Made by a program: the position numbers and the translations under genes
Source: Domibacillus sp. PGB-M46
GTDB taxonomy: Bacteria > Bacillota > Bacilli > Bacillales > Domibacillaceae
Assembly (NCBI RefSeq): GCF_022668875.1
Contig: NZ_JAKGCR010000032.1
Span: 1 to 41,562, forward strand
Direction of reading: 5' to 3'
DNA: 41,562 nt
The notes under the pieces: model-generated
Database searches by the model: none
Told to the model about the DNA's origin: nothing
Seen by the model: only the letters and a program-made list of their open reading frames with translations
Part shown: in pieces, positions 24,949 through 33,334 of the stretch
Layout: each line of letters starts with the position of its first letter
How positions within the stretch are numbered: the stretch's first letter is position 1

Positions 24949-25968
24949 ATGACTGGGAATATAAATGGCAAAAATATTAAAGAATTTACATTGAAAAACA
25001 AAAATGGAATGGAAGTGTGTTTTATTGATTATGGCTGCATTATTACCAAAATCATTGTGCCGGACTGTCAAGGAAACCGTGAAAACGTCGTGCTTGGCTA
25101 TGGAAAGACCGATCAGTATGCATATAATCCATGGTATTTAGGTGCTGTTATTGGCCGCTTTGCCGGACGGATCGGGGAAGGTTCATTTGAGCTGGGCGGG
25201 AAAACATACACGCTTGAGCGGAATGATGGAAACAACCATCTGCATGGCGGCCAGGCAGGGTTTGACAAAGTCATCTGGCAATCCGAGCCCATAACAGGCG
25301 GTGTCCGGTTCACGCATGAAAGCCCGGATGGGGAAGGCGGGTATCCGGGGAATGTGAAGGTTACGGTTACGTACACGCTGAATAGTGAAAATGAATTTAT
25401 TATTCAATATGAAGCTGTATCGGATCAACCGACTCTTTTAAACCTGACAAACCATACGTATTTTAACTTAAGCGGTAATATAAAACGGGATATTACCGGC
25501 CACCTGCTGCAAATGGACAGTGACCGATATGCGGAATTAAATGACCAGCTTCTGCCGACCGGCAGGCTCCAGCCAGTTGAAGGCACTGTGTTCGATTTTC
25601 GCGGGGGCCAGGCTATTCAAGCAGGGGTAAAAGCAAATGATTCGCAAAATGAGCTGGCAGGTAAAGGGTACGACCATCCCTTCGTTTTGAGCGGAGATGG
25701 CGGCATCATTTTATCAGATGAAGAAAGTGGGCGTGTGCTCAGTATAAAAACAGATCAAGAGTGTGTTGTACTGTATTCCGGCACGCAAATAACGGATGGC
25801 GTACTGCTTAATGGAGGGGAATCGCGGAAATACGCCGGCCTGTGTTTAGAGACACAGGGGCTGCCGGATTCTATTCATCACCCGCACTTTCCGCAGAGTA
25901 TCCTGGAAAACGATAAAAAATATCAATCCACAACAATATACAGGTTTTCAACCAGGAAAGGGGAATAG
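24949..25968 (+). CDS. galM: aldose 1-epimerase (mutarotase)
   Basis: A 339-residue galactose-mutarotase-fold enzyme interconverting sugar anomers, here probably arabinose as released by the arabinofuranosidases. Visible features: IDYGCIITKIIVPD, GAVIGRFAGRIGEGSFELGG, NHLHGGQAGFDKVIW with the catalytic His, NLTNHTYFNLSG with the second His, and LCLETQGLPDSIHHPHFP with the catalytic Glu. ATG 24949 has AAAGGAG 8 bases upstream; the frame is open back to 24862 but only as araA overlap. Its stop is 3 bases from araM. Confidence 0.95.
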   Translation: MTGNINGKNIKEFTLKNKNGMEVCFIDYGCIITKIIVPDCQGNRENVVLGYGKTDQYAYNPWYLGAVIGRFAGRIGEGSFELGGKTYTLERNDGNNHLHGGQAGFDKVIWQSEPITGGVRFTHESPDGEGGYPGNVKVTVTYTLNSENEFIIQYEAVSDQPTLLNLTNHTYFNLSGNIKRDITGHLLQMDSDRYAELNDQLLPTGRLQPVEGTVFDFRGGQAIQAGVKANDSQNELAGKGYDHPFVLSGDGGIILSDEESGRVLSIKTDQECVVLYSGTQITDGVLLNGGESRKYAGLCLETQGLPDSIHHPHFPQSILENDKKYQSTTIYRFSTRKGE

Positions 25969-25971
25969 GAA

Positions 25972-27048
25972 GTGAAGGGAACCACAATTGAAAAGATTGT
26001 TATTGAAAAGGATGCTTTTGAACAGTGTGCGGCTTACGTGCAACAAAAAGGATGGAAAAACATCTTAATAATTGCAGATAAAAACACACAAAGAGCAGCC
26101 GGCGGAATGCTGAGCAAGTGTTTCCTTGAAAAGTCTCTTCAAGTGCAAACCTGTTTAATTGAACCCGATCAAAACGGAGACGTAAAAGCGGATGAAATAT
26201 CTATCGTACAAGCATTGATTGGCATTGATGCGAAAACCGACGTTTTAGTAGCCGTTGGCTCCGGTACTATTCACGATATTACTCGCTTTTGCAGTGATAA
26301 AACAGGTGTCCCATTTGTGTCCATCCCAACGGCTCCTTCCGTAGACGGTTTTACCTCCGTCGGCGCGCCTATTATTGTGCGAGGGATGAAAAAAACATTT
26401 AAAGCTGTGTCACCGCAAGCCCTATTTGCGGATATCAAGGTTCTGATGAAAGCGCCGGACGAAATGATAGCCGCTGGTTTTGGCGACATGCTGGCGAAGT
26501 TTACTTCGCTGGCAGATTGGAAATTTGGTCATCTGACAGCGAAAGAGCCGTATTCAGAAGAAGCAGCTCTTATAACCGAACGTGCTTTAAACCGGTGTGT
26601 TAAACATGTTGACTCGATTGCCGAAAAACAAGAAGAAGGCATTCGCGCTTTAATGGAGACGCTTATTGAATCAGGCATCGCCATGCTTAAGTTTGGGCAG
26701 TCACACCCAGCTTCAGGAGGAGAACATCATCTCTCTCACTACTGGGAAATGAATTTTATTCAGGAAAATCGTCCACAGGTTCTTCATGGAGCAAAGGTAG
26801 GAGCCGCCACAGCTCTTATTACTCGTACGTATAAGGAGAGAGCAGAAAAGCTTCCTTGCCGGGCTGGAGTCGAGCTTATTCCAGATCCTGATGAGATTGT
26901 CCGGCTTCTTCAAAGGGCAGGCGCGCCTGCCAGTCCGTCGGAATTGGGGATTGAGCCGGAATTAGTAAAAGCCAGTTTACGTGATGCACATACACTTCGA
27001 GACAGATATACGATGCTTCGTTATATAAATGAAAACGAGATAACGTAA
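25972..27048 (+). CDS. araM: AraM, sn-glycerol-1-phosphate dehydrogenase family
   Basis: A 358-residue NAD(P)-binding, metal-dependent dehydrogenase of the AraM/EgsA family that in B. subtilis reduces dihydroxyacetone phosphate to sn-glycerol-1-phosphate. Visible features: VAVGSGTIHDITRF (nucleotide loop), PTAPSVDGFTSVGAPI, the metal Asp in GFGDMLAKFTS, and metal His in SGGEHHLSHYWEM and LHGAKVG. Why the gene belongs to arabinose operons is not clear. The start is GTG 25972 with AGGA just upstream; the spacing suggests translational coupling to galM. Confidence 0.95.
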   Translation: MKGTTIEKIVIEKDAFEQCAAYVQQKGWKNILIIADKNTQRAAGGMLSKCFLEKSLQVQTCLIEPDQNGDVKADEISIVQALIGIDAKTDVLVAVGSGTIHDITRFCSDKTGVPFVSIPTAPSVDGFTSVGAPIIVRGMKKTFKAVSPQALFADIKVLMKAPDEMIAAGFGDMLAKFTSLADWKFGHLTAKEPYSEEAALITERALNRCVKHVDSIAEKQEEGIRALMETLIESGIAMLKFGQSHPASGGEHHLSHYWEMNFIQENRPQVLHGAKVGAATALITRTYKERAEKLPCRAGVELIPDPDEIVRLLQRAGAPASPSELGIEPELVKASLRDAHTLRDRYTMLRYINENEIT

Positions 27049-27136
27049 GTACAGACATGGATGCATATGCATTCATGTTTTCTTTTATCCAGCGAAAAGA
27101 ATACAAGTTGACCGTTTAAGTAAGGTATAATTAAAG

Positions 27137-27150
27137 AAGGACCGGTCTTT
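27137..27150. promoter_or_regulatory. possible autoregulatory operator of the second repressor
   Basis: AAGGACCGGTCTTT is palindromic apart from one pair (GACCGGTC core), with a CG-type centre as in LacI-family operators, 34 bases before the LacI-type gene. A TATAAT-like box at about 27126-27131 lies just before it. Confidence 0.4.
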
Positions 27151-27183
27151 CATATAGATTATTTGAGTCAGAGGAGGGAAAAA

Positions 27184-28170
27184 ATGCGTGTGACAATAAA
27201 GGATATTGCAGCCGTTTGTGGTGTTTCCGCGGGTACTGTTGATCGTGCACTTAACAACAGGATGGGAATCAGTGAAAAAACGAGAAAAAAAGTATTAACA
27301 GCAGCGGAAGAAATGAATTATCAGCCGGACTTCACTGCCAGAAGCCTTGTTATGGGAAAAACGATGACCCTCGGCGTGGTGCTGTTTGATCTGTATAACC
27401 GCTCATTTGCCCAGCTTATGAATGCGATTGAACGAAAAGCAAGAGAGCTTGGCTATTTTGTTTATATTACACTTACAGATAAAGATCCTGAGAATGAGCG
27501 GATGTGTATTGAGTATCTGGTTAGTCGAAAAGTGGATGGAATTATTTTATTTACAGTAAACCGGGGAGAAGAATTTGACAATTATTTAAGAAAATTTCAT
27601 ACACCGATTGTGACGATTTTTAATTACATATCAAGTAACTGGGAATATATTGGAATTCAAGAGCGCCAGGCGATGAAGGAAGCTGTGGATTATATTGCTT
27701 CAAGAGAATATGACCAGCTTATTTATATCAGCCCTCCTCTTGCACATGCAGGGAAGTCGAACATTTATACACAAGAAGAGCGCTATATTGGATTTATGGA
27801 AGGTGTTAAAGCGAATCGTCTTCCCGCCCCGCTTGTGCTAAGAGACGCCGATTACCTGGAAAAGCTGAAGATGTATCCATACGAATCAACCGGAAAAATA
27901 GGGATTCTATGTTCAACAGACTTATATGCATTAGAAGTGATGAACTTATTAAAAGAAAAAAAGATTTCAATACCGGGGCAGGCTGGCGTTATGGGGTTTG
28001 ATGATATTGATATGCTGAAATACATTACTCCTCGCTTAACAACCGTAAAGTATCCAATTTTGCAGATTGGAGAAAAAGCTGTTGAAAGTATTGTGCATAA
28101 AATAGAAAGAGATGAATATATATACGTACCACTTTTAGAACATGAAATTATTAAAGGTGACTCCATTTAA
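27184..28170 (+). CDS. LacI family regulator inside the arabinose cluster
   Basis: A 328-residue LacI-type repressor: helix-turn-helix IKDIAAVCGVSAGTVDRALNNRMGISEKTRKKV at the N-terminus, the hinge YQPDFTARSLVMGKTMTLGVVLFDL, and a sugar-binding domain ending with AGVMGFDDIDMLKYITPRLTTVKYP. The GTVDRALNN recognition helix puts it nearer to RbsR/CcpA-like regulators using GTVDRAL than to those using STVSRVL. ATG 27184 follows GAGGAGGG; an upstream TTG at 27163 lacks a site. It precedes araNPQ and may control oligosaccharide uptake separately from AraR. The ligand is unknown. Confidence 0.9.
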   Translation: MRVTIKDIAAVCGVSAGTVDRALNNRMGISEKTRKKVLTAAEEMNYQPDFTARSLVMGKTMTLGVVLFDLYNRSFAQLMNAIERKARELGYFVYITLTDKDPENERMCIEYLVSRKVDGIILFTVNRGEEFDNYLRKFHTPIVTIFNYISSNWEYIGIQERQAMKEAVDYIASREYDQLIYISPPLAHAGKSNIYTQEERYIGFMEGVKANRLPAPLVLRDADYLEKLKMYPYESTGKIGILCSTDLYALEVMNLLKEKKISIPGQAGVMGFDDIDMLKYITPRLTTVKYPILQIGEKAVESIVHKIERDEYIYVPLLEHEIIKGDSI

Positions 28171-28196
28171 TTATAAAATAAATATTCCAAAAAATG

Positions 28197-28225
28197 TTGA
28201 TCGTACAAGTTGAGCGTGATAGAAT
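28197..28225 (+). promoter_or_regulatory. candidate araN promoter P1
   Basis: TTGATC (28197-28202) and TAGAAT (28220-28225) with a 17-base spacer, just behind the LacI-type gene. Confidence 0.45.
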
Positions 28226-28242
28226 TTTAACTACCAACAGTG

Positions 28243-28271
28243 TTGCTTGTCTTTTATGTAAGCGCTATCTA
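28243..28271 (+). promoter_or_regulatory. candidate araN promoter P2
   Basis: TTGCTT (28243-28248) and TATCTA (28266-28271) with a 17-base spacer. The cre site at 28257-28270 covers its spacer and -10, and the long palindrome begins 11 bases downstream. Confidence 0.45.
28257..28270 (+). promoter_or_regulatory. cre site (CcpA) upstream of araN
   Basis: TGTAAGCGCTATCT matches the cre consensus TGWAARCGNTWNCW at all 14 positions, overlapping a candidate -10 box, so catabolite repression of the arabino-oligosaccharide importer is likely. Confidence 0.85.
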
Positions 28272-28281
28272 TAAAATATGT

Positions 28282-28307
28282 CTTTTACGTGTACGTACAC
28301 GTAAAAG
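28282..28307. promoter_or_regulatory. 26-bp perfect palindrome, operator before araN
   Basis: The left half CTTTTACGTGTAC (28282-28294) is followed directly by its exact reverse complement (28295-28307). The core TGTACGTACA is that of the B. subtilis AraR box, but the flanks differ from the AraR operators of this window, so it may bind AraR, the adjacent LacI-type regulator, or both. It lies between the promoters and araN. Confidence 0.8.
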
Positions 28308-28368
28308 GCGAGCTTCCATGTTGGTAGTATCCTGTTTTTCATTTACTCAAAAAAAGGGGGAGAGGGAA

Positions 28369-29721
28369 ATGAAGAAAAGAAGCTTGTTTGTACTGCTTTT
28401 TAGTATGCTGTTTGTTCTGCTGGCAGCGTGTGGCAGTGGAGGCGGAGGTGGAGGCGGAGGCGGCTCGGAAAATTCCGAAGGTGCAGACAAAACCGAAGTC
28501 ATTGGCAGTGATTCTAAAGACGCTACGGAATTAACATTTTGGACATTCCAGGAACTTCATATCAACCTTTTTGAAGACGCTGTTACACGGTGGAATAAAG
28601 AATTTCCGGATCGTCCGATTAAATTAAAAGCAGAAGCATATCCCTATGATAATATGCACAATAACTTGCTTTTGGCACTGCAGTCGGGTAAAGGGGCCCC
28701 TGACATTGTTGACATTGAACTTGGCCGTTTTCCGAACTATCTTCAGGGAGAACCGCAGCTTCTTCCAATGAATGAATATGTAGATCCTGTTCGTGATGAG
28801 TTTATCGAATCACGATTTGATATCTATTCAAAAGATGGACAGAACTATGGATTACCTACTCACGTTGGCGCAACCGTTGTTTTTTATAACAAAGAAATTA
28901 TGGACAAAGCAGGCGTGGATATTGATTCAATTGAAACATGGGACGACTATATCGCAGCTGGAAAACAAGTTGTGGAAAAAACAGATGCAGTCATGACAAC
29001 ACTAGAAACTGGTGACTACTGGTCCTACTGGCCGTTAATTAAACAGCAAGGTTCGGATTTCTTTGATGAAAATGGCAAGCTGACACTTGCAAACGAAACG
29101 AATGTAAAAACGCTTGAATTTATGCATGGTTTAATCCACGATGAAAAAATTGCTGAAATTACACCGGGTGGCACTCATCATGAAGAAGAATACTATGGAT
29201 TTATGAATGACGGCGGTGCGGCTTCTGTCATTATGCCGATGTGGTATATGGGCCGCTTCACTGATTATATGCAGGATTTAAAAGGAAAAATGGTCATCCG
29301 TCCGATGCCGAAGTGGACAGAGGATGGAAACCGTTCGGCTGGTGCAGGCGGTACGGGAACTGCTGTCACAAATCAAACCGAGCATCCGGAGCTGGCGAAG
29401 GAATTCCTTGCTTATGCAAAGCTGTCTGAAGAAGGGAATCTGGCACTGTGGAAAATCATGGGATTCGATCCTCCAAGATGGACTGTTTGGGAAAACCCTG
29501 CAATTAAAGAGGACAATAAATATTATCAATACTTCGGCACAGATATTTTCGATACGCTGCTCAGTATAAAAGATGAAATTGATTCGATCAACATTACAGA
29601 GAAAAATCCGCTTGTTCAGGAACAGCTGTCAACAAATGTATTTAATAATGTTCTCCGGGCTGAAAATCAGTCTCCAGAAGAAGCATTGAAAGAAGCGGAA
29701 GCTGCTATCAGCAGCAATTAA
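28369..29721 (+). CDS. araN: arabino-oligosaccharide ABC transporter binding lipoprotein
   Basis: A 450-residue extracellular solute-binding lipoprotein. The signal peptide ends in LAAC (lipobox, Cys about 21), followed by an unusual run of nine glycines and an acidic linker before the bilobal domain. The region LTFWTFQELHINLFEDAVTRWNKEFPDRPIKL, VYPYDNMH-like AYPYDNMHNNL and PDIVDIELGRFPNYL match AraN as I recall it. It binds arabinobiose and longer arabinan fragments. ATG 28369 follows GGGGGAGAGGG; the frame is open to 28240 but without a site. A strong hairpin separates it from araP. Confidence 0.93.
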   Translation: MKKRSLFVLLFSMLFVLLAACGSGGGGGGGGGSENSEGADKTEVIGSDSKDATELTFWTFQELHINLFEDAVTRWNKEFPDRPIKLKAEAYPYDNMHNNLLLALQSGKGAPDIVDIELGRFPNYLQGEPQLLPMNEYVDPVRDEFIESRFDIYSKDGQNYGLPTHVGATVVFYNKEIMDKAGVDIDSIETWDDYIAAGKQVVEKTDAVMTTLETGDYWSYWPLIKQQGSDFFDENGKLTLANETNVKTLEFMHGLIHDEKIAEITPGGTHHEEEYYGFMNDGGAASVIMPMWYMGRFTDYMQDLKGKMVIRPMPKWTEDGNRSAGAGGTGTAVTNQTEHPELAKEFLAYAKLSEEGNLALWKIMGFDPPRWTVWENPAIKEDNKYYQYFGTDIFDTLLSIKDEIDSINITEKNPLVQEQLSTNVFNNVLRAENQSPEEALKEAEAAISSN

Positions 29722-29725
29722 CATT

Positions 29726-29760
29726 GATGAGAAGGCAGGAAAAATTCCTGCCTTCTCATC
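29726..29760 (+). terminator. strong stem-loop between araN and araP (no T run)
   Basis: GATGAGAAGGCAGGAA (29726-29741) and TTCCTGCCTTCTCATC (29745-29760) pair perfectly over 16 bp with a 3-base loop. TAAATAA follows rather than a T run, so it more likely stabilises the araN mRNA end or causes partial termination than acts as a full terminator. Confidence 0.7.
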
Positions 29761-29788
29761 TAAATAAGTGAAAAGAAAGGGGATTGTG

Positions 29789-30721
29789 ATGATTGAACGA
29801 ACTGCTTCTACAGCCGAGAGCCGTCGGTCGAAATGGTCCTTGAAAGACTTCTTCCTGTCGAAAAAGGTAGTCCCGTATGTTTTTGTTTCACCTTTTATTA
29901 TTTCTTTTTTGCTTTTATTTTTGTATCCGCTTATTAACGGTGTTGTGATGAGCTTTCAGACTATTTTGCCCGGACAGACAACATTTATCGGAATGAGGAA
30001 TTATGAGCGGATTTTAAACCCGACTTTTTTTAAAGCGTTATCTAATACAACAGTGTACGTTGTTTTAACCACTGTAATTTTAACGATACTGCCCATGGTT
30101 TTAGCCACAATGCTTAATTCAAAGTTTGTTCGCTTTTCCAATGTGTTCCGGGCTTCTTTGTTTATTCCGGCATTGACTTCAACGATTGTAGCAGGGGTTG
30201 TATTCCGGTTAATGTTTGGAGAATCGGAGTCTTCTCTTGCAAACACAGTGGTTGGATTTTTTGGGGTAGAACCGATGGAATGGAAGTTCGGCGCTGCAAC
30301 AGGAATGTTTTTAATGGTACTGCTTTGTACGTGGAAATGGCTTGGTGTAAATATTCTTTACTTTATGGCAGGTCTCGCTAATGTGCCAAAGGAGTTATAT
30401 GAGGCGGCTGAAATGGATGGAGCGGGGATTCTTAATAAGTTCCGCCATATTACACTTCCAATGCTGAAGCCGATTACAGTGTATGTAGTTACCATCACCA
30501 TTATTGGCGGCTTTCGGATGTACGAAGAGTCATATGTATTTTGGCCTGAAGGTTCCCCGGGAAATATCGGCTTGACGATTGTCGGCTACATCTACCAGCA
30601 GGGCTTCCGCATGAATGATCTTGGTTTTGGTGCGGCGATCGGGGTCGTGTTAATGCTGATTATCTTCATCATTAGTATCCTGCAGCTTTCATTATCCGGC
30701 ACATTAAAGAAAGGAGAGTAA
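29789..30721 (+). CDS. araP: arabino-oligosaccharide ABC transporter permease
   Basis: A 310-residue MalF-type permease, six helices after a basic N-terminus (FFLSKKVVPYVFVSPFIISFLLLF). The EAA loop LYEAAEMDGAGILNKFRHITLPMLKP is complete. ATG 29789 sits 6 bases after AAAGGGG; GTG 29786 and an upstream GTG at 29768 are less likely. It forms the channel with AraQ; the window lacks the ATPase. Confidence 0.93.
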   Translation: MIERTASTAESRRSKWSLKDFFLSKKVVPYVFVSPFIISFLLLFLYPLINGVVMSFQTILPGQTTFIGMRNYERILNPTFFKALSNTTVYVVLTTVILTILPMVLATMLNSKFVRFSNVFRASLFIPALTSTIVAGVVFRLMFGESESSLANTVVGFFGVEPMEWKFGAATGMFLMVLLCTWKWLGVNILYFMAGLANVPKELYEAAEMDGAGILNKFRHITLPMLKPITVYVVTITIIGGFRMYEESYVFWPEGSPGNIGLTIVGYIYQQGFRMNDLGFGAAIGVVLMLIIFIISILQLSLSGTLKKGE

Positions 30722-30724
30722 AAC

Positions 30725-31561
30725 ATGTTAGCACGAGACAAGCTCTTAACTACTATTGTTACTGTTGTTATCGCCCTTGTCGCAATTTTAGCTTTATTCC
30801 CGCTGTTTTCTCTTATGCTCTCTTCTCTGCGGCCGTCTTCAGAGCTGATGAGAAACGGTATTACACTATCTGTGCCGTTTGACCAATTGAATCTCAATAA
30901 CTACACATACATTTTTACGGAAGCAGGAAACTATTGGAGCTGGTATATGAACAGCATTATTATTTCTGCAGCAACTATCATTCTTTGTTTGTTTTTCTCG
31001 TCAATGGTTGGTTATGCGCTAGCTGTTTATAATTTTAAAGGAAACCGGTTTATCTTTATCCTGGTTTTGCTGATTCTTATGGTACCTTTTGAAATACTCA
31101 TGCTGCCGCTTTATCAGCTGATGATCGGGCTTCAGATGATTGATACGTACCTGGCCGTTATTTTGCCGATGATGGTAGCTCCTATCGCCGTCTTTTTCTT
31201 CCGGCAGTATGCATCGGGCCTCCCGAAAGATTTGATGGAATCAGCCCGGATGGACGGCTGTACCGAGTACGGAATTTTCTTCCGCATTATGGCACCGCTT
31301 ATGCTGCCTTCCTTTGCGGCAATGGCGATTTTACAGGGCCTTTCAAGCTGGAACAACTTTCTGTGGCCACTCGTTGTACTTCGGTCGAACACTATGTTCA
31401 CCCTTCCAGTCGGCTTGGCAACTCTGTTAACACCGTACGGAAATAACTATGATATCTTGATCGCGGGATCTGTTATGACAATTCTTCCTGTTGTTATCCT
31501 GTTCCTGTTCTTCCAGCGTTACTTTATCGAAGGATTGACAGTAGGCGGAGTAAAAGGATAA
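30725..31561 (+). CDS. araQ: arabino-oligosaccharide ABC transporter permease
   Basis: A 278-residue MalG-type permease with six helices, EAA loop LMESARMDGCTEYGIFFRIMAPLMLP and the terminal YFIEGLTVGGVKG that contacts the ATPase. AAAGGAG ends 6 bases before ATG 30725, three bases after the araP stop. It is followed after 28 bases by the first GH51 gene. Confidence 0.94.
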   Translation: MLARDKLLTTIVTVVIALVAILALFPLFSLMLSSLRPSSELMRNGITLSVPFDQLNLNNYTYIFTEAGNYWSWYMNSIIISAATIILCLFFSSMVGYALAVYNFKGNRFIFILVLLILMVPFEILMLPLYQLMIGLQMIDTYLAVILPMMVAPIAVFFFRQYASGLPKDLMESARMDGCTEYGIFFRIMAPLMLPSFAAMAILQGLSSWNNFLWPLVVLRSNTMFTLPVGLATLLTPYGNNYDILIAGSVMTILPVVILFLFFQRYFIEGLTVGGVKG

Positions 31562-31589
31562 GAATACTTACTGATAAAGGACTGATAGA

Positions 31590-33074
31590 GTGAGGCACAC
31601 AGCTGTATTAAATACTGATATTGAGCAGGGGAAAATCAACAAAAATATTTATGGGCACTTTGCAGAGCATTTGGGACGATGCATTTATGAAGGAATTTGG
31701 GTTGGAGAGGATTCATCGATTCCGAATACAAATGGTATCCGGACAGATGTTTTGGAAGCGCTGCAAAAAATTCGAGTGCCGGTTCTTCGCTGGCCTGGCG
31801 GCTGTTTTGCTGATGAATATCATTGGAAAGACGGCATTGGACCGAAAGAGAACCGCAAGCGGATGGTTAATACGCATTGGGGCGGGGTGGTCGAAAACAA
31901 TCATTTTGGCACCCATGAATTTATGATGCTTTGTGAAATGCTGGGGTGTGAACCTTATATATGCGGCAATGTTGGCAGCGGAACCGTTCAGGAAATGTCT
32001 GAGTGGATTGAATATATGACGTTTAAAGGCGAATCCCCGATGGCAGACTGGCGCCGTGAAAACGGAAGGGACGAGCCATGGAAATTAAAGTATTTCGGTG
32101 TCGGGAACGAAAACTGGGGCTGCGGCGGCAATATGCGCCCTGAATATTATTCTGATTTGTATCGCCGCTATCAAACTTATGTCCGCAACTACGATGGCAA
32201 TCAAATTTACAAAATTGCCGGCGGCGCAAACATTGATGACTACAATTGGACAGAAGTGCTGATGAGGGAATCTGCCCGTTTTATGGATGGGCTGAGCCTG
32301 CACTACTATACGATCCCGGGCGAGTTTTGGACAGGCAAAGGAGCCGCGACTGGTTTTTCGGAAGACGAATGGGCGGTCACCATGCAAAAAGCATACCGTA
32401 TGGATGAACTCCTCACAAAACACAGTACAATTATGGATAAATACGATCCGGAAAAGAAAGTAGCTATTATCGTAGATGAATGGGGCACCTGGTTTGATGT
32501 GGAGCCCGGTACAAATCCAGGATTCCTCTATCAACAGAACACTATTCGAGATGCGCTTGTCGCAGCCATTCACTTTCATATTTTCCATAATCATCACGAG
32601 CGGGTGCAGATGGCAAACATCGCCCAGACGGTAAATGTGCTTCAGGCGATGATTTTAACAGAAGGAAGCAATATGATTGTAACGCCTACGTACCATGTGT
32701 TTGATTTATTTAAAGTTCATCAGGATGCGGTGAAATTGACACTTGAGACTACTGCAGAAGAATATAAATCGATGCCGCAGGTCAGCCTGTCTGCTTCTAA
32801 AAATGCAGAAGGAACCGTGAATATAAGCTGCTGCAACATTGACCATGAAAACGAAGCGGAAATTACGGTTGATTTACGCGGAATAAATACCGAATCTCTT
32901 TTTGTAGCCGGAACAATTTTAACAGCTGAGCAAATGGATGCCCATAATACATTCGATCAGCCGGATCGGGTGCAGCCCGCTTCGTTTTCTAATTTCTCGC
33001 TATCGGGTACGTCTTTGAATGTAACAATGCCTCCGATATCCATTGTGGTCCTTGAGCTGAAAAAAAATGAATAA
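31590..33074 (+). CDS. xsa: alpha-L-arabinofuranosidase, GH51 (Xsa/Abf2-like)
   Basis: A 494-residue intracellular GH51 enzyme releasing L-arabinose from arabino-oligosaccharides. It has a TIM barrel with acid/base Glu in [12 protein letters not shown] and nucleophile Glu in [10 protein letters not shown], preceded by [24 protein letters not shown] and [19 protein letters not shown], then a C-terminal beta domain. No signal peptide, so it acts on imported sugars. It belongs to the Abf2/Xsa branch rather than the AbfA branch. The start is GTG 31590, with AAAGGAC upstream. Its end overlaps the next gene by 8 bases. Confidence 0.94.
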   Translation: MRHTAVLNTDIEQGKINKNIYGHFAEHLGRCIYEGIWVGEDSSIPNTNGIRTDVLEALQKIRVPVLRWPGGCFADEYHWKDGIGPKENRKRMVNTHWGGVVENNHFGTHEFMMLCEMLGCEPYICGNVGSGTVQEMSEWIEYMTFKGESPMADWRRENGRDEPWKLKYFGVGNENWGCGGNMRPEYYSDLYRRYQTYVRNYDGNQIYKIAGGANIDDYNWTEVLMRESARFMDGLSLHYYTIPGEFWTGKGAATGFSEDEWAVTMQKAYRMDELLTKHSTIMDKYDPEKKVAIIVDEWGTWFDVEPGTNPGFLYQQNTIRDALVAAIHFHIFHNHHERVQMANIAQTVNVLQAMILTEGSNMIVTPTYHVFDLFKVHQDAVKLTLETTAEEYKSMPQVSLSASKNAEGTVNISCCNIDHENEAEITVDLRGINTESLFVAGTILTAEQMDAHNTFDQPDRVQPASFSNFSLSGTSLNVTMPPISIVVLELKKNE

Positions 33075-33315
33075 TGTCCGGTTTTGTAAAGGATGCACTG
33101 GAAGTGCATCTATGGATGATCCACGTGTTTTTTTGACAGATAACGCACTGCTTGATATTGAAGAATTATGGATCCAAAAACGGCGCCTTGAATCGTGTGC
33201 CCAGTGTGAATTTTTACGGAACGGAACAACATGCGGCCAGTCGGGTATGCTTGTTTCGTACCGTGCAGGATTGCTGGATGCGAAATGCCCGCACCCGGCA
33301 GAAACAAAATGGTGA
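33067..33315 (+). CDS. small cysteine-rich protein (DUF6171-like)
   Basis: An 82-residue protein with six Cys: C7-x2-C10, C44-x2-C47, C56 and C74, and a final CPHPAETKW. The spacing and the [13 protein letters not shown]...CPHP pattern resemble a small family annotated DUF6171, probably binding zinc. Its ATG overlaps the end of the GH51 gene by 8 bases and it precedes the YesL-like gene by 19 bases, so it is a real operon member. Function is unknown; it may be an adaptor or regulator linked to arabinan use. Confidence 0.75.
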   Translation: MNNVRFCKGCTGSASMDDPRVFLTDNALLDIEELWIQKRRLESCAQCEFLRNGTTCGQSGMLVSYRAGLLDAKCPHPAETKW

Positions 33316-33334
33316 AAAAATAGGAGGAACCGTA

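Noticed and set aside
27100-27131. Promoter TTGACC/TATAAT before the second LacI-type gene
   Set aside because: The spacer is only about 12 bases, too short for a sigma-A promoter.
31621-31926. 101-codon alternative plus frame in the first GH51 gene
   Set aside because: The GH51 frame carries all family motifs; the alternative is a shadow.
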